A DNA stretch of 64,000 bases from Halobaculum halobium. Its GTDB lineage: Archaea; Halobacteriota; Halobacteria; Halobacteriales; Haloferacaceae. The first letter of the stretch is position 1. Each line of letters starts with the position of its first letter. Below are positions 26,378 to 36,630 of this stretch, piece by piece. The stretch spans positions 1,922,001 through 1,986,000 of the forward strand of contig NZ_CP126158.1 of assembly GCF_030127145.1 (NCBI RefSeq), read 5' to 3'. The notes beneath the pieces were generated by a model, which was given only the letters and a program-made list of their open reading frames with translations, was not told the origin of the DNA and made no database searches. The translations under genes were made by a program, and so were the position numbers.

Positions 26378-27568
26378 ATGGACTCCATCGTTGAGGACGC
26401 GATCAACGAGGCCGAGGAGGCCGGGGAAGCGGGGGAGAACGGCGCTTCCGCGGACCCGGCGTCCGACCAGGCCGGAGGCGACGCCGCGGCGGATTCGTCC
26501 GCATCGGATGACGGCGCGCCGCGCACGGGGAAGATGACCGACGAGGAACTTCAGGACGTCCTGAAAGACCTCCAGACGAACATCACCGTCGTCGGCTGCG
26601 GCGGCGCCGGCGGCAACACGGTGAACCGGATGGCCGAGGAGGGGATCCACGGCGCGGACCTCGTCGCGGCCAACACCGACGTCCAGCACCTCGTCAACAT
26701 CGAGGCGGACACGAAGATCCTGATGGGCCAAGAGAAGACCCAGGGGCGCGGCGCCGGGTCGCTCCCGCAGGTCGGCGAGGAGGCGGCCATCGAGTCGCAG
26801 TCGGAGATCCGCGAGTCGCTGCAGGGGTCTGACATGGTGTTCGTCACCGCCGGACTCGGCGGCGGCACCGGCACCGGCTCGGCGCCCGTCGTCGCGAAAG
26901 CGGCACGCGAAATCGGCGCGCTCACCATCGCCATCGTCACGACGCCGTTCACCGCCGAGGGGGAGGTGCGCCGCACCAACGCCGAAGCCGGCCTCGAACG
27001 CCTCCGCGACGTGGCCGACACCGTGATCGTCGTCCCCAACGACCGCCTGCTCGACGCCGTCGGGAAACTCCCCGTGCGGCAGGCGTTCAAGATCTCCGAC
27101 GAAGTCCTGATGCGCAGCGTCAAGGGCATCACCGAACTCATCACCAAGCCCGGCCTCGTCAACCTCGACTTCGCCGACGTCCGCACCGTCATGGAGAAGG
27201 GCGGCGTCGCGATGATCGGCCTCGGGGAGTCCGACTCCGACACGAAGGCGCAGGAGTCCGTCCAGTCGGCGCTGCGCTCGCCGTTGCTCGACGTGGATAT
27301 CTCCGGCGCCAACTCCGCGCTCGTCAACGTCACCGGCGGCTCGGACATGTCCATCGAGGAGGCCGAGGGCGTCGTCGAGGAGATCTACGACCGGATCGAC
27401 CCCGACGCGCGGATCATCTGGGGCACCTCGATCGACGAGGAACTCGACGGCCAGATGCGCACGATGATCGTCGTCACCGGCGTCGACTCCCCGCAGATCT
27501 ACGGCCGCAACGAGGCCGCGCAGGCGGCCGCCGGTGACCAGCTCGAGGACCTCGACTACGTCGAGTAA
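26378..27568 (+). CDS. ftsZ1: cell division GTPase FtsZ1
   Basis: 396 residues. Tubulin-family GTPase that forms the mid-cell ring. The N-terminus [16 protein letters not shown] plus acidic linker is typical of haloarchaeal FtsZ1. Present are [23 protein letters not shown], the tubulin signature [21 protein letters not shown], and the T7 synergy loop [11 protein letters not shown]. The C-terminal tail is short ([11 protein letters not shown]). TATA-like GGATAATAAC lies about 30 bases before the ATG. Followed, 223 bases later, by secE-nusG, a gene order I associate with haloarchaea generally. Confidence 0.96.
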   Translation: MDSIVEDAINEAEEAGEAGENGASADPASDQAGGDAAADSSASDDGAPRTGKMTDEELQDVLKDLQTNITVVGCGGAGGNTVNRMAEEGIHGADLVAANTDVQHLVNIEADTKILMGQEKTQGRGAGSLPQVGEEAAIESQSEIRESLQGSDMVFVTAGLGGGTGTGSAPVVAKAAREIGALTIAIVTTPFTAEGEVRRTNAEAGLERLRDVADTVIVVPNDRLLDAVGKLPVRQAFKISDEVLMRSVKGITELITKPGLVNLDFADVRTVMEKGGVAMIGLGESDSDTKAQESVQSALRSPLLDVDISGANSALVNVTGGSDMSIEEAEGVVEEIYDRIDPDARIIWGTSIDEELDGQMRTMIVVTGVDSPQIYGRNEAAQAAAGDQLEDLDYVE

Positions 27569-27791
27569 CTCACCCGCTCGTCGCCGCCGACCCGGAGTCC
27601 CGCGGTGACGACCCCCCGCTGCGACGCCCTCTTTCGTCCGGTCCCGCGGCGCAGTCTCGACCGGTCCACCGATCTCGGTTTCTCGACCTGCTTCGCGCCG
27701 ACGCTCGCGTCCGCCGCGTGCGTCCCCGTGACGGGCGGTTCGCGGGCAGAGCAACAGATATAGAAGGTGCGGCGAAGTACGCCCGATAACC

Positions 27792-27965
27792 ATGGATGTC
27801 AAGTACGACCTGACAAGCTACGTCAGGGTGCTCAAGCTGGCGAGCACGCCCTCTTGGGAAGAGTTCTCCCAGATCTCCAAGATCGCCGGTGCAGGCATCT
27901 TTCTCGTCGGGTTCCTCGGATTCATGATCTTCGCGGTCATGTCCGTCCTCACCGGAGGTATCTGA
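27792..27965 (+). CDS. secE: protein translocase subunit SecE (Sss1/Sec61 gamma)
   Basis: 57 residues, the normal size for archaeal SecE. An amphipathic helix (SYVRVLKLASTPSWEEFSQISKIAG) precedes one membrane helix (GIFLVGFLGFMIFAVMSVLTG). It clamps the SecYEG channel. TATA ACAGATATAG lies about 30 bases upstream, so the mRNA is close to leaderless. Two bases separate its stop from the nusG start. Confidence 0.95.
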   Translation: MDVKYDLTSYVRVLKLASTPSWEEFSQISKIAGAGIFLVGFLGFMIFAVMSVLTGGI

Positions 27966-27967
27966 CG

Positions 27968-28423
27968 GTGCCGATCTACTCGGTAAAGACGACGGCCAGC
28001 CAGGAGCGCACCGTCGCCGACATGATCGCAAGCAAGGAGATGGCCGAGATCCACGCCGTGCTCGCGCCCGATCAGCTCACCAGCTACGTGATGGTCGAGG
28101 CCGACGACGACGCGATCATCCGGCGCGTGCTGGAGGAGGTACCCCACGCTCGCGGCCTCGTCGAGGGGCCGGGCGGCGAGGCGGGCCGGTCGTCGATGTC
28201 GGAGGTCGAGCACTTCCTCTCGCCGACACCCGACGTGGAGGGGATCGCCGAGGGGGACATCGTCGAGCTCATCGCCGGCCCGTTCAAGGGCGAGAAGGCC
28301 CAGGTGCAGCGGATCGACGAGGGCAAAGACCAGGTGACCGTCGAACTGTACGAGGCGACGGTCCCGATTCCGGTCACCGTGCGCGGCGACCAGATCCGCG
28401 TGCTCGACTCCGACGAGCGCTGA
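27968..28423 (+). CDS. nusG: transcription elongation factor NusG/Spt5
   Basis: 151 residues from a GTG. NGN domain (PIYSVKTTASQERTVADMIASK ... LTSYVMVEADDD ... VPHARGLVEGPG) followed by a KOW motif (EGIAEGDIVELIAGPFKGEKAQVQRIDEGKDQVTVELYE). Binds the RNA polymerase clamp and promotes processive elongation, usually with Spt4. Co-transcribed with secE (2-base gap). A hairpin at 28466-28485 may end the transcript. Confidence 0.96.
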   Translation: MPIYSVKTTASQERTVADMIASKEMAEIHAVLAPDQLTSYVMVEADDDAIIRRVLEEVPHARGLVEGPGGEAGRSSMSEVEHFLSPTPDVEGIAEGDIVELIAGPFKGEKAQVQRIDEGKDQVTVELYEATVPIPVTVRGDQIRVLDSDER

Positions 28424-28465
28424 CGCGCTCGTCGTGCTCCCGCTCGCGTTCGCTCGCGGGAATAG

Positions 28466-28485
28466 CGACGAACGACAGTTCGTCG
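28466..28485. terminator. hairpin after nusG
   Basis: CGACGAAC, loop GACA, GTTCGTCG: a perfect 8-bp stem in the space between the convergent nusG and zinc-finger genes. No T-run follows; a bidirectional terminator is plausible. Confidence 0.45.
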
Positions 28486-28543
28486 TACCATGCGAAGCGT
28501 TCTCAGTACGGTATACGACCGGTACTCGCCGGGTTCGACAGGC

Positions 28544-28840
28544 TCACACGTCGCCGTCGACGCGCTCGACGATCCGGTCGAGGTCAGCGATCTCCTCGAT
28601 GTCGGCTTTGATCCGTTCGCGCTCGCGGACGTCGTCGGAGTCGGCGTCGTACGCGCGAACGAACTCGGCGCGGGTGTGCTCGTCGAAGGCGTGGCGGATG
28701 GCGAAGTAGCCGTCGGGGACGACGGCGCCGCACACCTGGCACTCGTGGCGCTCGTGTGCGGTCGTTTGGTGGACGACGGCGTCCTCGATCGCGTCGAACG
28801 CCGCGTCGCATCCGTCGAGTCCACAGGCCCACCGGGACAT
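28544..28840 (-). CDS. small two-zinc-finger protein
   Basis: 98 residues. Two C2H2-like units: CGLDGCDAAFDAIEDAVVHQTTAHERH and CQVCGAVVPDGYFAIRHAFDEH, followed by an acidic/basic helix (DSDDVRERERIKADIEEIADLDRIVERV). Likely binds zinc; a role in DNA, RNA or protein contact cannot be decided. A TTAAG element about 27 bases upstream (near 28867) supports the ATG at 28840. Divergent from the PHP gene. Conserved in haloarchaea as I recall, function unknown. Confidence 0.8.
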   Translation of the reverse strand: MSRWACGLDGCDAAFDAIEDAVVHQTTAHERHECQVCGAVVPDGYFAIRHAFDEHTRAEFVRAYDADSDDVRERERIKADIEEIADLDRIVERVDGDV

Positions 28841-28996
28841 ACCCGGATGCAGAGGACTGGCTCGCTTAAGCGTTCCGTGGGGTCGCCCCCGCGGTCGTCG
28901 CTCGTCCGGGGATCGACCTCCAGCTGTCGTGTATCTCTGCGCCCGCATTCGATCCCAAAGCGGAATCACTAACCTCGGCCCGACGTACCTCCGCGT

Positions 28997-29758
28997 GTGA
29001 CTGCAGGACCGACGCGGGTCGACCCCCACGTGAAGGTACTCGACGAGAGAGTCGTCGAGCGGGCGCGCCAGTCGGGCATCGACACGCTCGTGTACGCCCG
29101 CCACTTCACGCGGCTCCCCGAACTCCGCGAGCGCGCCGAGCGGTTCTCTACCGACGAGGTCACCGTGGTCCCCGCCCGCGAAGTGTTCACCGGCGACTGG
29201 GGCAACCGTCGGCATCTCCTCGTGGTGGGCCTCTCCGAGCCAGTCCCCGACTTCATCACCTTCGAGGCGGCGCTGGCGGAGTTCGAACGCCAGGGCGCGG
29301 CCGTGCTCGTCCCGCACCCGGAGTTCATGAACGTCAGTCTCACGCGCGCGGAGGTCGGCGCGTACCGCGACCGCTTGGACGCCGTCGAGACGTACAACGC
29401 GAAGCTGTTCGGCCGCCAGAACGACCGCGGCCGCCGGATCGCCGAGGCGTTCGACCTGTCAGCGTTCGGCTCCTCGTACGCGCACCTCCCCGGGACCGTC
29501 GGGTCGACGTGGACGGAGTTCGAGGGCGACGCTCGCGGCGAGGACGCACTCGTGACGGCGCTGAAAGACGGGATGCCCCGGTCGGTCGTCACGCAGCGGG
29601 ACCCGGCGACGCGACTGCGGCGGCTGGTGGAGTTCGGGCACCTCGGCTACGAGAACTCGTGGGGGAAGTTCGACCGCCTGCTGCTCTCGGGGATGGAGGC
29701 GACCCACCCGCGACACATCGCCTACGACGGTCGCTTCGACGACGTCTCGGTGTACTGA
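28997..29758 (+). CDS. PHP-domain-related protein (putative metal-dependent phosphoesterase)
   Basis: 253 residues from a GTG. PHP-superfamily features: VDPHVKVLDERVVERARQSGIDTLVYARHFTRLPELRE, VTVVPAREVFTGDWGNRRHLLVVG, a VLVPHPEFMNVSLTR histidine box, VETYNAKLFGRQND, and FGSSYAHLPGTVGSTWTEFEGD. The first HxH motif seen in catalytic PHP proteins is reduced to DPHVK, so activity is uncertain. Probably cytoplasmic. Stands between divergent and convergent neighbours. Confidence 0.8.
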   Translation: MTAGPTRVDPHVKVLDERVVERARQSGIDTLVYARHFTRLPELRERAERFSTDEVTVVPAREVFTGDWGNRRHLLVVGLSEPVPDFITFEAALAEFERQGAAVLVPHPEFMNVSLTRAEVGAYRDRLDAVETYNAKLFGRQNDRGRRIAEAFDLSAFGSSYAHLPGTVGSTWTEFEGDARGEDALVTALKDGMPRSVVTQRDPATRLRRLVEFGHLGYENSWGKFDRLLLSGMEATHPRHIAYDGRFDDVSVY

Positions 29759-29787
29759 TCAGCGGTCTGGTCGGGGCGGACAGTCAC

Positions 29788-30294
29788 TCACACCGGGATG
29801 CTGGCGAGAACCGCCGCGGTTGCCTCGCGCGGCGTCCCGGTGTTGAGATCGACGACGAAGAACTGCACGGCCGCCAGCGCCGCGAGCTCGCCGAGCGTGA
29901 TGGCGACCGTGAACGTGTCCGCCCACTTGCTGGAGGTCGTCACGCCGATCGGAAGACCGTACTCCGTCGACGACAGCGGGTAGAACAGCGCGATACCGCG
30001 CTTGCTCCCGACAACGTCCAGCAGATAGTGGGTCGCGACGCCGATCCAAACGAACTGGAGGTTCCCGAAGTAGACCGGGTACGCGATGATTATCCCGAGG
30101 ACTGGAAGACTGTGCAGCGTCTTCCGGTGCTTGCCGAAGGCGGTGTCCACGTCGGGAAACAGCGCGCCGAGCACGAGCGGAACGAACAGTTCGACGATGG
30201 TGACGAACGTCTCCACGTCCCCGGACGGCTGGAGAACGTAACCCAACCCGATCGCCAGGAGGATCGCGTTCAGCACGTGGCCCTTCTTGTTCAC
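29788..30294 (-). CDS. DUF457-type (YdjM/LexA-binding) membrane metal-dependent hydrolase
   Basis: 168 residues from a GTG. KGHVLNAILLAIGLG, LVLGALFPDVDTAFGKHRKTLHSLPVL and VWIGVATHYLLDVVGSKRGIALFYPLSSTEYGL contain the H/D residues arranged among four membrane helices that define this family (the H...PDxD...HR...H...D pattern). A metal-bound active site at the membrane is expected; the substrate is unknown. 105 bases downstream of pncC on the same strand. Confidence 0.85.
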   Translation of the reverse strand: MNKKGHVLNAILLAIGLGYVLQPSGDVETFVTIVELFVPLVLGALFPDVDTAFGKHRKTLHSLPVLGIIIAYPVYFGNLQFVWIGVATHYLLDVVGSKRGIALFYPLSSTEYGLPIGVTTSSKWADTFTVAITLGELAALAAVQFFVVDLNTGTPREATAAVLASIPV

Positions 30295-30399
30295 GCCCGG
30301 CCGTGGAGGCCGGAGCGACCAAACCGTTTCGGCATCGACCGGCGTCGATGGAGCGCTGTCGTCGCCTCTCCATCGCCGGGCGCAGTCGTCGTCCTGTCG

Positions 30400-30918
30400 C
30401 TACTGCCGCTCGCTTACGGCGTCGAGTAGATCCGTCAGCGCCTGTCTCGCGATCTGCGCTTTGATCTCCGTTCGCGTTCCGTCGAACTCGTAGCGCTCGA
30501 CGCCCGCGCGGCTCTCGCCGGACCCCCACGCGCCGGCGTGCGCGACGCCGACGAACACCGTCCCCACGGGCTTCTCGTCGCTGCCGCCGTCGGGGCCGGC
30601 GATCCCGGTGGTCGAGACGCCCCAGTCGACGCCGGCGGTGTCGCGAACGCCGCGGGCCATCGAGCGGGCGACGGGCTCCGAGACCGCGCCCTCCTCGTCG
30701 AGAGACTCGCGCGACACTGCTAACTCCTCCAGCTTCGCGTCGTAGCTGTACGTGACCATCGAGCGGTCGAAGTAGTCGCTGGATCCGGGGACGTCAGTCA
30801 AGCGCGACCCGATTAGGCCGCCAGTACACGACTCGGCGGTCGCGACCGTCGCACCCGCCTCACGGAGGGCGTCGCCGACGCGTTCCTCGACGGGCGGATC
30901 GGCTTCGAACTCACGCAT
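30400..30918 (-). CDS. pncC: CinA C-terminal domain protein, nicotinamide-nucleotide amidohydrolase
   Basis: 172 residues: a stand-alone CinA_C domain. TVATAESCTGGLIGSRLTDVPGSSDYFDRSMVTYSYDAK, VSEPVARSMARGVRDTAGVDWGVSTTGIAGPDGGSDEKPVGTVFVGVA and the RTEIKAQIARQAL helix are complete. Deamidates nicotinamide mononucleotide to nicotinate mononucleotide in NAD recycling. Divergent from the aminotransferase. Confidence 0.92.
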   Translation of the reverse strand: MREFEADPPVEERVGDALREAGATVATAESCTGGLIGSRLTDVPGSSDYFDRSMVTYSYDAKLEELAVSRESLDEEGAVSEPVARSMARGVRDTAGVDWGVSTTGIAGPDGGSDEKPVGTVFVGVAHAGAWGSGESRAGVERYEFDGTRTEIKAQIARQALTDLLDAVSERQ

Positions 30919-30993
30919 ACCTGGTCGTCTGTCGGCCGCGGCTTAAGACCGCGGGAGTCAAGGAGCGAGGGCGCACAGTACCGCCGACCAGCC

Positions 30994-32094
30994 GTGCACT
31001 ACGAACGCCCGCAGTTCTTTCACGTGATGCAGTACGCCGCGTCGGCCGACCGCGACGTGGTGGACATGGTGTCGGGCAATCCAGACTGGGAACCGCCGAC
31101 CGCGCTTCGCGACGGGTTGCGCGAGTACGCCGACGCGAGCCCGGACGAGTTCCAGTATCCGCCCAGCGAGGGGCTGCGCGAGTTGCGCGAGGAGATCGCC
31201 GCTCGCCGGAACGTGGACGCCGACCGGATCGTCGTCACCAACGGCACCGGCGAGGCCAACTACCTCGCGATGGCCGCGGCGCTGGACCGCGACGCCGGCT
31301 CGGAGGTGCTGTTGACGGACCCGGTGTACCCGTACTACCCAGGGAAGACGGAGCTGTTCGACGCGGCGGCGACGCTCGTGCCGACCGAGCGTGACGGGTC
31401 GATCGATCCGGCGCAGTTCCGCGAGGCCGCCGACGAGGAGACGGCGCTGATCCTGGTGAACACCCCGAACAACCCCACCGGTGCGGTCTACTCCCGCGAG
31501 ACGATGGCGGAGCTCGCGGCGATCGCCGAGGAGGTGGACGCGACACTCGTCGCCGACGAGGTGTACGACCACTTCGACTTCACCGGGGAGTTCGAGTCGG
31601 CGCTGACGCTGGACAGCGACCGCGTGATCGTGACGACGGGCTATTCGAAGTCCATGGCGATCACCGGCTTTCGCGTCGGCTACGCGGTGCTGCCCGACCA
31701 CCTCGTCGACGCTGCGAAGACCCGGCACATGCTCGTCAACGTGGCGACCTCGCGCCCGCCACAGGTCGCCGTCTTGAACGCGCTGCGCGAGACGGGCCCC
31801 GACTACTACGCCGACGTGCGGGCGATGCTGCGCGAACGTGTGGCGACGTTCACGGACGCGCTCGACGCCGCCGGCGCCGAGTACACGACGCCCGATGGCG
31901 CGTTCTACGTCCTCGCTCGTTTCGACGGCTTCCCGGGCACGATGGCGAACGCCAAGCGGCTGATCGACGAGGCCGGCGTCGCGGGGATGCCGGGGGAGAC
32001 CTTCGGCTCGGCGCGCGACGAGTGGCTCCGGTTCGCGCTGGTGACCCCCCGTGCCGAGGAGGCGGCGGAGCGGCTGGTCGACTACTTCGGGTAG
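30994..32094 (+). CDS. PLP-dependent aminotransferase, class I/II
   Basis: 366 residues from a GTG. Fold type I aminotransferase: VSGNPDWEPPTALRDGLREYA, TNGTGEANYLAMAAAL, DPVYPYYPGKTELF, the LVNTPNNPTGAVYSRE motif, VADEVYDHFDF, and the PLP lysine in TTGYSKSMAITGFRVGYAV. It moves an amino group between an amino acid and a 2-oxo acid; aspartate/aromatic-type is most likely, but the substrate is not determined by the motifs. Single gene. Confidence 0.9.
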   Translation: MHYERPQFFHVMQYAASADRDVVDMVSGNPDWEPPTALRDGLREYADASPDEFQYPPSEGLRELREEIAARRNVDADRIVVTNGTGEANYLAMAAALDRDAGSEVLLTDPVYPYYPGKTELFDAAATLVPTERDGSIDPAQFREAADEETALILVNTPNNPTGAVYSRETMAELAAIAEEVDATLVADEVYDHFDFTGEFESALTLDSDRVIVTTGYSKSMAITGFRVGYAVLPDHLVDAAKTRHMLVNVATSRPPQVAVLNALRETGPDYYADVRAMLRERVATFTDALDAAGAEYTTPDGAFYVLARFDGFPGTMANAKRLIDEAGVAGMPGETFGSARDEWLRFALVTPRAEEAAERLVDYFG

Positions 32095-32232
32095 CGCGAT
32101 CGGTCGCCGATCGTCGCGAGCGCTGGGCTCGGCCCCGAACGCGCCGGCGACGCGTGCGGAACTACGCGGACTGTGGGTCGACGCCGACGACCCGAACCGT
32201 CCGGCTCGTGCTGGTCCCGGCATCGTATTTGA

Positions 32233-33524
<1,292 letters not shown>

Positions 33525-33532
33525 TCGGTCCG

Positions 33533-33856
33533 TTACGTCGAGTCGCCGTCGCGGTCGGACGACTCCTCGATCAGTCGCTGGGCGAGGGTGAGCGCCGCAG
33601 CGACGTGCTCGTCGGCTGTCTCGTCTTCGGTGTCGCCCGCCTCGCGCAGCAGGCGGATGACGTGGCTCACGCGCTCGCGGACGGTGTCTGGGTCAGCGGG
33701 CCGCTCGGCGAGGTCGCGTGCGACGGCCTCCGCCTCACCGAGGTGCGCGCTCGCGGCGCGGGCGACCGGCCGCTCGGCCGTCGCGGCGAGGTGTCCGTGC
33801 AGCGCCTCGAGCGGGTCGTCGACCTCCTCGGGGTCCGCGGGGGCGTCGTCGCTCAC
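33533..33856 (-). CDS. small acidic helical protein of unknown function
   Basis: 107 residues from a GTG. Predicted all-helical: DDPLEALHGHLAATAERPVARAASAHLGEAEAVARDLAERPADPDTVRERVSHVIRLLREAGDTEDETADEHVAAALTLAQRLIE. No cysteine, motif or membrane segment. Four bases follow the SDR stop, so the two are probably one transcript. Conserved-looking codon use; I do not recognise a function. Confidence 0.75.
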   Translation of the reverse strand: MSDDAPADPEEVDDPLEALHGHLAATAERPVARAASAHLGEAEAVARDLAERPADPDTVRERVSHVIRLLREAGDTEDETADEHVAAALTLAQRLIEESSDRDGDST

Positions 33857-33860
33857 GGGC

Positions 33861-34685
33861 TCACGACAGTTTCGACGCGAGCGACCACAGTGAGTCGGCG
33901 ATCCGCGTCGGGACGAGTCGCCCGACTTCCGCGACCGTCGCCAGCGGCCCCACCGGGTAGCGCGCGGGCGGCTTCGTCGAACTCGCGGCGTCGACGACGT
34001 CCTCGGCGACGCGCTCCGGGGAGACGGCCGCGAATCCGCCGCCGCCGATGGCGTCGTAGTCCTCGAACAGGTCGTAGAAGGACTCGTAGGCGCCCGATCG
34101 GTCGAGCCCGTCGATCTCCGATTCGACGCGGTCCTCGAAGTCGGTCTCGACCGGCCCGGGTTCGATCAGCGAGACGGTGATTCCGTACTCGCGGACCTCG
34201 TTGCGGAGCGCGTCGCTCATCGCCTCCAGCGCGTACTTCGAGCCGCAGTAGACGCCGCCGCCGGGGAACGCGACCCGGCCGGCGGCCGAGGAGACGTTCA
34301 CGATGGCGCCGTCCTCGCGGCGGCGCATCGCGGGTAACACCTCGCGGATCAGGCGGTGCGGGCCGTAGACGTTCACCTCGAACTGGTCGCGCACGGCGTC
34401 GGTCGGCACGTCCTCGACCGGGCCCATCTGCCCGTAGCCGGCGTTGTTGACGAGCGCGTCGATGCGGCCCTCCTCGTCGAGCATCCGATCCACGACGCGC
34501 TCGATGTCGCCCTCGTCGGTCACGTCCAGCGTCGCGATGCGGCAGTCCTCGTGCTCGCCCAGCGTCTGGATGTCCGCCGGGTTGCGCGCGGTCGCGTACA
34601 CCGTCCACTCCTCCTCGAGGAACGCCGTCGCGCTCGCCCGCCCGATGCCGGACGAGCAGCCCGTGATGAGTACGGTTCGTGTCAT
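33861..34685 (-). CDS. short-chain dehydrogenase/reductase
   Basis: 274 residues, classical SDR. The NAD(P) motif TGCSSGIG, the NNAGYG motif, the catalytic serine (VNVSSAAGRV) and the Tyr-x3-Lys pair (YCGSKYALEAMSDAL) are intact, followed by LIEPGPVETDF. TARN after the second strand suggests NADP preference. Substrate unknown. An AGTTAACTTC element about 27 bases before the ATG indicates a leaderless promoter. Likely operon with 33533-33856. Confidence 0.92.
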   Translation of the reverse strand: MTRTVLITGCSSGIGRASATAFLEEEWTVYATARNPADIQTLGEHEDCRIATLDVTDEGDIERVVDRMLDEEGRIDALVNNAGYGQMGPVEDVPTDAVRDQFEVNVYGPHRLIREVLPAMRRREDGAIVNVSSAAGRVAFPGGGVYCGSKYALEAMSDALRNEVREYGITVSLIEPGPVETDFEDRVESEIDGLDRSGAYESFYDLFEDYDAIGGGGFAAVSPERVAEDVVDAASSTKPPARYPVGPLATVAEVGRLVPTRIADSLWSLASKLS

Positions 34686-34742
34686 GTCACCGCCCTCGGA
34701 GGCCCCGAAGTTAACTCCCGCCGTCTCGGCCGCGTCGGGTAC

Positions 34743-35591
34743 TTACCTCGAACCGGTCGCTGCGACCTCGCGCTTCGCCTCGTCGGCGTACGCGTCGGCC
34801 ACCCTGGTCGGCTCGGGGAGCTTGTAGCCGTCACACAGCGCGGCCACGAGGTCGACCGTCGTTTCGGCGCTCACGCGGTGGCCGGCGCTCACGTACAGCG
34901 GATTGATCACCGGTGAGGAGTCGTACTGTCGCGACTGGTAGGCGTATCCGATCGTGGTCCCGTCGGGCGCGTCGACGCGGTCGTCCGCGGCGATCGGGGT
35001 CCGCCAGCCCGCGGGCCGTTCGTCGACGGGATCCGCAGGCGTCCCGCACAGCAGCGACTTCGCAACGCCGATCGCGGGCGCGTCGAACAGCACCCCGATG
35101 TGGGTTGCGATACCGGCCTGTCGGAAGTGGATCCGGCCGCTTCCGTCGAGGACGTACAGGTCCGGCTCCGACTCCAGCGTCGCCAGCGCGTCGACGATCG
35201 GACCGCCCTCGCGGAACGCGAGCAGTCCGGGGACGTACGGGATCGACAGCTCCGTCACCGCGTACGTGCGCTCGACCACCTCGCCGCCGCGCTGGACGAC
35301 GACCGCAGAGACGGCTCGGTCGTCGAGGAACGCCTGGTCGACGCCGGCGACGAGCGGTGCCGCTGAACTGTCGGCGCTGTCGCCGTCAGCGTCGAAGCGG
35401 TCGAGACTGACGGTCGAATCCGCGCTGGCGGCGCCCGCGTCGCGGTCATCGATGGTCCCTACGTTGGCGGAGTCGAATCTGAAGTCGTCGTCGAAGCTCG
35501 CAGCCTCGGCGATGTCGCGCTGGAGCGCCTCCATCGACTCGCGGTCGAGCACAGGGTCGGGGAGAAACTCCGGGCGGATCGGCTCGGGCAT
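34743..35591 (-). CDS. nfi: endonuclease V
   Basis: 282 residues. Nicks DNA next to deaminated purines (inosine) as a repair step. Seen: VAGVDQAFLDD with the first catalytic aspartate, the wedge PYVPGLLAFREGGPIV, and YVLDGSGRIHFRQAGIATHIGVLFDAPAIGVAKSLLCG. The second half ends with SAGHRVSAETTVDLVAALCDGYKLPEPTRVADAYADEAKR. The acidic loop at about 40-75 is longer than in bacterial enzymes. Six bases downstream of the rhomboid gene, same strand. Confidence 0.92.
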   Translation of the reverse strand: MPEPIRPEFLPDPVLDRESMEALQRDIAEAASFDDDFRFDSANVGTIDDRDAGAASADSTVSLDRFDADGDSADSSAAPLVAGVDQAFLDDRAVSAVVVQRGGEVVERTYAVTELSIPYVPGLLAFREGGPIVDALATLESEPDLYVLDGSGRIHFRQAGIATHIGVLFDAPAIGVAKSLLCGTPADPVDERPAGWRTPIAADDRVDAPDGTTIGYAYQSRQYDSSPVINPLYVSAGHRVSAETTVDLVAALCDGYKLPEPTRVADAYADEAKREVAATGSR

Positions 35592-35597
35592 CGCCGG

Positions 35598-36521
35598 TCA
35601 GAACCGCCGCCGGCCGCCGCCGAGCCCGCCCCCGCCGCTGCCGATCTGGTTGGGGACGCTGCGTCGGCTGTCGGCGACGTTCGCGTAGAGGACGCCGATC
35701 ACCAGCCCCGAGAGGTGAGCGGCGTGGGCGATGCCGCCGGCGCCGCCGAGGATGCTTCCGCTGGAGACGACGCCGAACAGCGAGAAGCCGGCGTACAGCA
35801 GCGTGATCGTCCGGATCTTCAGCGGGATCGGCGGGATGAGCAGCATCACCTTGAGGTTCGGGTTCACCACCGAGAGGAAGCCCATCACGGCCATGATCGC
35901 GCCCGAGGCCCCGAGAACGCCGCCGGACGGTGCCGCTCCCAGCAGCGCGCCCACGCCGATCTGCGAGAGCCCGGCGACCGCGCCGGTCACGAGGAACATC
36001 GCCGTGAAGCGCTTCGACCCGAGGTACCGCTCGACCAGCGGGCCGAAGAAGTACAGCGCGATCGAGTTGCCCGCGATGTGGAAGAAGACGGTCGGGGAGT
36101 GCGAGAAGATCGAGGTCACGATCGTCCAGACGTACCCCTGCAGCAGGGCGGTCTCGCTGAGCACGAAGATGTCGCGCCACGGACCGCCGGTGAGGATCAC
36201 CGCCCACTGGGCGGCGAATGTGACCCACATCAGCGCGAGGAACACGTACGTCATGTTGCCCCGGAACGCGCCCATGATCCCGCCGGTGCCCGTCTCCCGG
36301 TCGATCCTGGATTTCACCCGCGAGCCGACGCCGCCGGAGTCGCCGTCTTCGACCCCGTCGTCGAACCCGGAGTCGAACACCCCGCCGGGGTCGTTCCACT
36401 CGCTGAGTCCCGGGCAGTCGTGGTTCTCGGGGAGACGATGTTCCGCACAGAACGTCTGGCCGCAGCGTCTGCACTGGTACGGGAGGTTCTCGTACTCGCC
36501 GCACTCCGCGCACTTCGCCAT
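35598..36521 (-). CDS. AN1-type zinc finger fused to a rhomboid intramembrane serine protease
   Basis: 307 residues. Residues 4-38 hold an AN1-like finger (CAECGEYENLPYQCRRCGQTFCAEHRLPENHDC). Then come an acidic Gly/Asp linker and a six-helix rhomboid domain: the HSPTVFFHIAGNSIALYFFGPLVE loop, the catalytic serine in GVLGASGAIMAVMG and the catalytic histidine in IAHAAHLSGLVIGVL. It should cut membrane helices of substrate proteins; the finger could bring in ubiquitin-like or other partners. A TATA-like ACATATACCC lies about 25 bases before the ATG at 36521. Gly/Arg-rich C-terminus. Operon with endonuclease V. Confidence 0.92.
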   Translation of the reverse strand: MAKCAECGEYENLPYQCRRCGQTFCAEHRLPENHDCPGLSEWNDPGGVFDSGFDDGVEDGDSGGVGSRVKSRIDRETGTGGIMGAFRGNMTYVFLALMWVTFAAQWAVILTGGPWRDIFVLSETALLQGYVWTIVTSIFSHSPTVFFHIAGNSIALYFFGPLVERYLGSKRFTAMFLVTGAVAGLSQIGVGALLGAAPSGGVLGASGAIMAVMGFLSVVNPNLKVMLLIPPIPLKIRTITLLYAGFSLFGVVSSGSILGGAGGIAHAAHLSGLVIGVLYANVADSRRSVPNQIGSGGGGLGGGRRRF

Positions 36522-36630
36522 TACCCGCCCTAGCCTCGGGCCGGGTATATGTCTGCCCCTCTCGGGAGCGCGAGCGCACACTCGTGAGCCGTTGTCGACG
36601 GGACCGCTCGCCGTCGGCAAGCCGCTCCCG

